The notes beneath the pieces were generated by a model, which made no database searches, was not told the DNA's origin, and saw only the letters and a list, made by a program, of their open reading frames with translations. A DNA stretch of 64,000 nt, from assembly GCA_964647485.1 (NCBI GenBank), contig CAZYHV010000021.1, positions 1 through 64,000 of the forward strand, read 5' to 3'. Below are positions 60,469 to 64,000 of the stretch, one piece after another; positions within the stretch are counted from its first letter, which is position 1; every line of letters begins with the position of its first letter. This stretch comes from FW021-bin31 sp964647485. Lineage in GTDB: Bacteria > Bacteroidota > Bacteroidia > Chitinophagales > Chitinophagaceae. A program made the position numbers and the translations under genes.

Positions 60469-62094
60469 ATGAGTAAGAATACCACAACAACACAGCAAGT
60501 TAGCGAGAAAAATAAATTGCAAATTGAAATTAATAAGAGAAAAACTTTCGCGGTAATTTCTCACCCGGATGCCGGAAAGACTACACTCACAGAGAAGTTG
60601 CTCTTATTTGGAGGTGCTATTCAAACAGCAGGTGCTGTAAAATCTAACAAGATAAAAAAAACCGCCACCTCTGATTTCATGGAGATAGAACGTCAAAGGG
60701 GGATCTCTGTAGCAACCTCTGTAATGAGTTTTGAATATGAAGAAAAACTCATTAATCTTCTTGACACTCCGGGTCATAAGGATTTTGCGGAGGACACCTA
60801 TCGAACCTTGACTGCCGTAGATAGCGTTGTCCTGGTTATCGACAACATGCGAGGCGTAGAGCTTCAGACGGCACGCCTCATGGAAGTATGTCGAATGAGA
60901 GATACTCCGGTAATGATCTTTATTAATAAAATGGATCGAGATGGTCAGGATCCTTTTGATCTGTTAGATGAATTAGAAGAAAAACTTCAAATTCAACTTC
61001 GACCCCTAACCTGGCCTATTAATATGGGTGGTGATTTTAAAGGAGTCTATAACCTTTTTGATAAAACATATATCCCATTTGAACAAGGAGTAAAACCACA
61101 AGATCAAAAGGAAGTAAAGCTGTCGGTTGAAGAAGAGGATAAATTAAATAAATACTTTAATGAGACCGATGGAGAACAATTAAAAGAAGATGTAGAACTC
61201 ATTGAAGGGGTATATGACCCATTGAATGAAAAAGCCTACAAAGCCGGAAAATTAGCACCCGTATTCTTTGGTAGTGCCTTGCATAATTTCGGCGTCAAAG
61301 AACTGCTAGATTCTTTCATACGAATAGCTCCTCAACCCCAAGATCGGGAAACCTCAAAACGAGAGGTAGAGGTAACAGAAAAAAAATTCAGCGGTTTTGT
61401 TTTTAAAATTCATGCCAATTTGGATCCCCGACACAGAGACCGATTGGCTTTCTTACGAGTATGTTCCGGAACCTTTGAACGAAATAAGTTCTATCATCAT
61501 GTCAGATTAAATAAAAAATTACGCTTCAGTAATCCTTATACCTTTCTGGCCAGAGAGAAAAATGTATTAGATCATGCCTACCCGGGAGATGTGGTCGGAT
61601 TATTTGATACCGGAAATTTTAAAATAGGCGATACGCTCACTGAAGGAGAAGATTTTTATTTTACCGGAATCCCCAGTTTTTCACCGGAACTCTTTAAAGA
61701 ACTTATCAACAAAGATCCGATGAAAACCAAGCAGATGGAAAAGGGCATTCGACAATTGACCGATGAAGGAGTAGCGCAAATGTTTACCCAACATGGCGGA
61801 AATCGAAAGATTATCGGTTGCGTGGGAGAATTACAATTTGAGGTAATTCAATATCGTCTTCTACAAGAATATGGAGCTTCCTGCCAATTTAATCCGCTCC
61901 CTTTCTACAAGGCATGCTGGATTACCGGAGAGAAAACAATTATTGACGATTTCATCAAATTCAAACAAGGAAATATTGTAGAAGACAAAGATAACCATTT
62001 GGTATACCTTGCACAATCAGAGTGGTACCTAAATACAGAGAAACAAAATAACCCCGATATTACTTTTCACGAAACTTCTGAGATACATAAATAG
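60469..62094 (+). CDS. prfC: Peptide chain release factor 3
   Basis: GTPase that removes RF1 and RF2 from the ribosome after termination. The 541 residues hold AVISHPDAGKTTLTEKLLLF (G1, residues 31-39), the RQRGISVATSVM switch, LLDTPGHKDFAEDTYRTL (G3, split) and INKMDRDGQDP (G4). The C-terminal RF3 domain includes QFEVIQYRLLQEYGASCQF. The length is normal (about 530). It follows the deoxyribonucleotidase gene by 15 bases and the pfkB gene starts 58 bases on. Confidence 0.95.
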   Translation: MSKNTTTTQQVSEKNKLQIEINKRKTFAVISHPDAGKTTLTEKLLLFGGAIQTAGAVKSNKIKKTATSDFMEIERQRGISVATSVMSFEYEEKLINLLDTPGHKDFAEDTYRTLTAVDSVVLVIDNMRGVELQTARLMEVCRMRDTPVMIFINKMDRDGQDPFDLLDELEEKLQIQLRPLTWPINMGGDFKGVYNLFDKTYIPFEQGVKPQDQKEVKLSVEEEDKLNKYFNETDGEQLKEDVELIEGVYDPLNEKAYKAGKLAPVFFGSALHNFGVKELLDSFIRIAPQPQDRETSKREVEVTEKKFSGFVFKIHANLDPRHRDRLAFLRVCSGTFERNKFYHHVRLNKKLRFSNPYTFLAREKNVLDHAYPGDVVGLFDTGNFKIGDTLTEGEDFYFTGIPSFSPELFKELINKDPMKTKQMEKGIRQLTDEGVAQMFTQHGGNRKIIGCVGELQFEVIQYRLLQEYGASCQFNPLPFYKACWITGEKTIIDDFIKFKQGNIVEDKDNHLVYLAQSEWYLNTEKQNNPDITFHETSEIHK

Positions 62095-62152
62095 GTTTTT
62101 CAAAAGATACTTGTTAATTTGCAATTCTATTATTTAATAAAATAAGATTACT

Positions 62153-63088
62153 ATGTCTTTATGCGTTGTTGGCTCTATGGCTTTTGATGATATAGAAACC
62201 CCACACGGAAAATCCGGTAAAATCGTTGGTGGAGCAGGAACTTATATTGCCTGGGCAGCCTCTAATTTTATAAATCCTGTTAATATGATATCAGTCATAG
62301 GAGGAGATTTTCCGGATACAGAAATGGCAGCTCTTTCTAAAAAGGGCGTTAACTTAGAAGGCGTAGAAATAAAAGAAGAAGAAAAATCCTTCTATTGGTC
62401 CGGTAAATATCTGGAAGATATGAATACGAGAGAGACGCTGGTTACCGATTTAAATGTTTTGGCAGGCTTTAACCCTAAAGTACCGGAAGCTTATCAACAG
62501 AATGATTATTTACTGTTGGGAAATCTGGACCCTAAGATTCAAATGAGTGTAATCAATCAAATGGCGGAACGACCAAAACTCATTGCCCTGGATACCATGA
62601 ATTTTTGGATGGATTCTGCAATGACAGAACTGAGAGAAGTCATCTCCAATATAGATGTTCTTATTATTAATGATGATGAAGCTCGTCAATTAACAGGAAA
62701 AAATTCATTAGTAAAAGCAGCAGAAGTGATCGATGAAATGGGTCCCCAATTTCAAGTTATAAAAAAAGGAGAGAATGGCGCCCTTCTCTTCCATGGAGAA
62801 CAAATCTTCTCTGCCCCTGCTTTACCCCTAAAAGATGTTTTTGATCCCACCGGAGCAGGAGATACCTTTGCAGGCGGATTTATGGGACATCTGGCAGAAA
62901 CAGACAATACTTCCTTCGAAAATATGAAAGTAGCTATTATCAAAGCTTCGGTGCTGGCCTCTTTTTGTGTAGAGAAGTTTGGTATTCAAAAACTAAAAGA
63001 AATCTCCGAAAAAGATATCAAAGAGCGGATTACCCATTTTGTTGATTTAGTAAAATTTGAAACCAATCCGGAAAAGGGGCTTTATTAA
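62153..63088 (+). CDS. PfkB-family carbohydrate kinase
   Basis: The 311 residues are a ribokinase-fold sugar or nucleoside kinase. The N-terminal GKIVGGAGTYIAWAASNF is the substrate-side GG-containing strand. The catalytic DPTGAGDTFAGGFMGHL carries the base D237. Compared with ribokinase the start is short (SLCVVGSMAFDDIETPHG), and the active-site lid is less obvious. The substrate is unknown. The next gene begins 21 bases downstream, so the two may share a message. Confidence 0.87.
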   Translation: MSLCVVGSMAFDDIETPHGKSGKIVGGAGTYIAWAASNFINPVNMISVIGGDFPDTEMAALSKKGVNLEGVEIKEEEKSFYWSGKYLEDMNTRETLVTDLNVLAGFNPKVPEAYQQNDYLLLGNLDPKIQMSVINQMAERPKLIALDTMNFWMDSAMTELREVISNIDVLIINDDEARQLTGKNSLVKAAEVIDEMGPQFQVIKKGENGALLFHGEQIFSAPALPLKDVFDPTGAGDTFAGGFMGHLAETDNTSFENMKVAIIKASVLASFCVEKFGIQKLKEISEKDIKERITHFVDLVKFETNPEKGLY

Positions 63089-63109
63089 GCCGGCCAAAAC
63101 ATCGGAACT

Positions 63110-64000
63110 ATGAGAAAAATAATTCCATTTTTAATATTATTCTCATGTCTTATCCATAGGGCTTCAGCTCAGTCTGATTCCCTGATTGCCGGCGAATTTA
63201 TTGCTCACAATGCAAAAGGAGACTTTGATGAAGCTCAGGCACTTTTTGCCCCTTCATTACAATCAAAAGTATCTCCCCGGATGCTTCATGCCATTTGGGA
63301 CAAACTGACCACCACTTATGGTCGGTTCCAAATCATAGAGCACATCACATTGATGCCATTGGATACGTCCAAAAGCCTCATCGTTCATAGTCAATTTAAA
63401 AAGGCCAACATCTTATTGGCAGTCACTTTTAACCGTAACCAACAAATTATCGGATACCACATCTACGGGATTCAACCTAAAAAAGTAGCCGATCAGTCCA
63501 AAGCAGGGAAGGATACCGCCGTAGCCGTCAACGGCGGGAAAATATATGGCACCTTACGTATTCCCCAAAAGAAGAAGCACACGGCTATGCCGGTCGTGCT
63601 TATTATTCCCGGCTCCGGAGCGGTGAACAGAGACGGTAATGCAGCTCTGTCCCTCCGGGGAAACACCTACAAAATGCTGGCTGATTCATTAGCTCACTAC
63701 GGCATTGCCAGTTTTAGATACGATAAAAGAGGGATAGGTGAAAGCAAAGCACTGGTAACGGAGGAAGCCAATTTAAGGTTCCGGGATTTTGTCGATGACG
63801 CTGCCCATATTACAGCATTTCTCAGAAGAGATCCTCAGTTCTCAAAAATTATCATTGCCGGACACAGCCAGGGATCCCTCATCGGGATGATGGTAGCTCA
63901 ACAAACTCCCATAAACGGGTTCATATCTCTCGACGGCGCAGGAGCTTCCATAGACTCAATATTAATGAGACAGCTCTCTAGAAATAAAAAAACCGATCAA
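63110..64000 (+). CDS. DUF3887/alpha-beta hydrolase (truncated by window edge)
   Basis: Open to the end of the window (297 codons so far). The protein has a signal peptide (RKIIPFLILFSCLIHRASAQ). A DUF3887-like NTF2 domain follows at about 25-120 (AGEFIAHNAKGDFDEAQALF). Then comes an alpha/beta hydrolase: VVLIIPGSGAVNRDGN, SFRYDKRGIGESKAL and the nucleophile elbow AGHSQGSLIGMM with S253. This two-domain exported hydrolase is common in Bacteroidota; the substrate is unknown. The acid and His of the triad are beyond the edge, so the gene is incomplete here. Confidence 0.85.
   Translation, partial: MRKIIPFLILFSCLIHRASAQSDSLIAGEFIAHNAKGDFDEAQALFAPSLQSKVSPRMLHAIWDKLTTTYGRFQIIEHITLMPLDTSKSLIVHSQFKKANILLAVTFNRNQQIIGYHIYGIQPKKVADQSKAGKDTAVAVNGGKIYGTLRIPQKKKHTAMPVVLIIPGSGAVNRDGNAALSLRGNTYKMLADSLAHYGIASFRYDKRGIGESKALVTEEANLRFRDFVDDAAHITAFLRRDPQFSKIIIAGHSQGSLIGMMVAQQTPINGFISLDGAGASIDSILMRQLSRNKKTDQ

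Overview
The window is about 64 kb of AT-rich chromosome from a free-living member of the Bacteroidota. The evidence is a type IX secretion translocon of the SprA family, the gliding lipoprotein GldB, a short primary sigma factor without region 1.1, promoters of the TTTG-N19/20-TAnnTTTG type, almost no Shine-Dalgarno sequences, DUF6089/DUF4249 envelope proteins and a uppS-bamA-ompH-ompH gene order. The protein set resembles Chitinophagales/Sphingobacteriales, but that finer placement is an inference. I see no rRNA, tRNA, CRISPR array, prophage or intact transposase. No gap between annotated features exceeds 300 bases.

Layout, left to right. 1-2480: a heavy-metal-associated-like secreted protein, pyrE, a Nudix hydrolase, then a ruined toxin-antitoxin pair split by a structured repeat that also occurs at the window's left edge and, as a 32-nt core, near 26 kb. 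2478-8774: lon, a small beta-barrel, an MFS permease and a cysteine synthesis pair (serine acetyltransferase, cysteine synthase). 8785-13950: a cluster of outer-membrane proteins, including a 1041-residue barrel/coiled-coil/OmpA protein. 14067-18158: an NlpE-like lipoprotein, anmK, a glycosyltransferase, fabH and ruvA. 18187-25365: the giant sprA. 26048-36641: a long leftward run, psd > alpha/beta hydrolase > CBS/ACT protein > one-POTRA Omp85 protein > nadK > DUF6089 barrel > uppS > bamA > ompH > ompH, closed by a strong terminator. It joins phospholipid, undecaprenyl lipid carrier and outer-membrane protein assembly. 36880-43586: fabD, a SUI1 factor, yebC, phoH, ppa and the primary sigma factor. 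43689-49596: a DUF4249 lipoprotein, trxB, folB, then rplM-rpsI-rpsB-tsf and pyrH. 49675-64000: tsaC, a YpdA-type reductase, AlaX, proline dehydrogenase, a LysM/double-psi-barrel protein joined to gldB, a sodium symporter, RNase Y, a DUF1080 lipoprotein, a deoxyribonucleotidase, prfC, a PfkB kinase and a truncated DUF3887/alpha-beta hydrolase.

Most of the window is housekeeping plus envelope biogenesis. I found no convincing new defence or secretion system. The items most worth a second look are the structured dispersed repeat and the TA pair it interrupts, the barrel/coiled-coil/OmpA protein with its uncharacterised neighbour, and the extra one-POTRA Omp85 protein inside the bamA operon.
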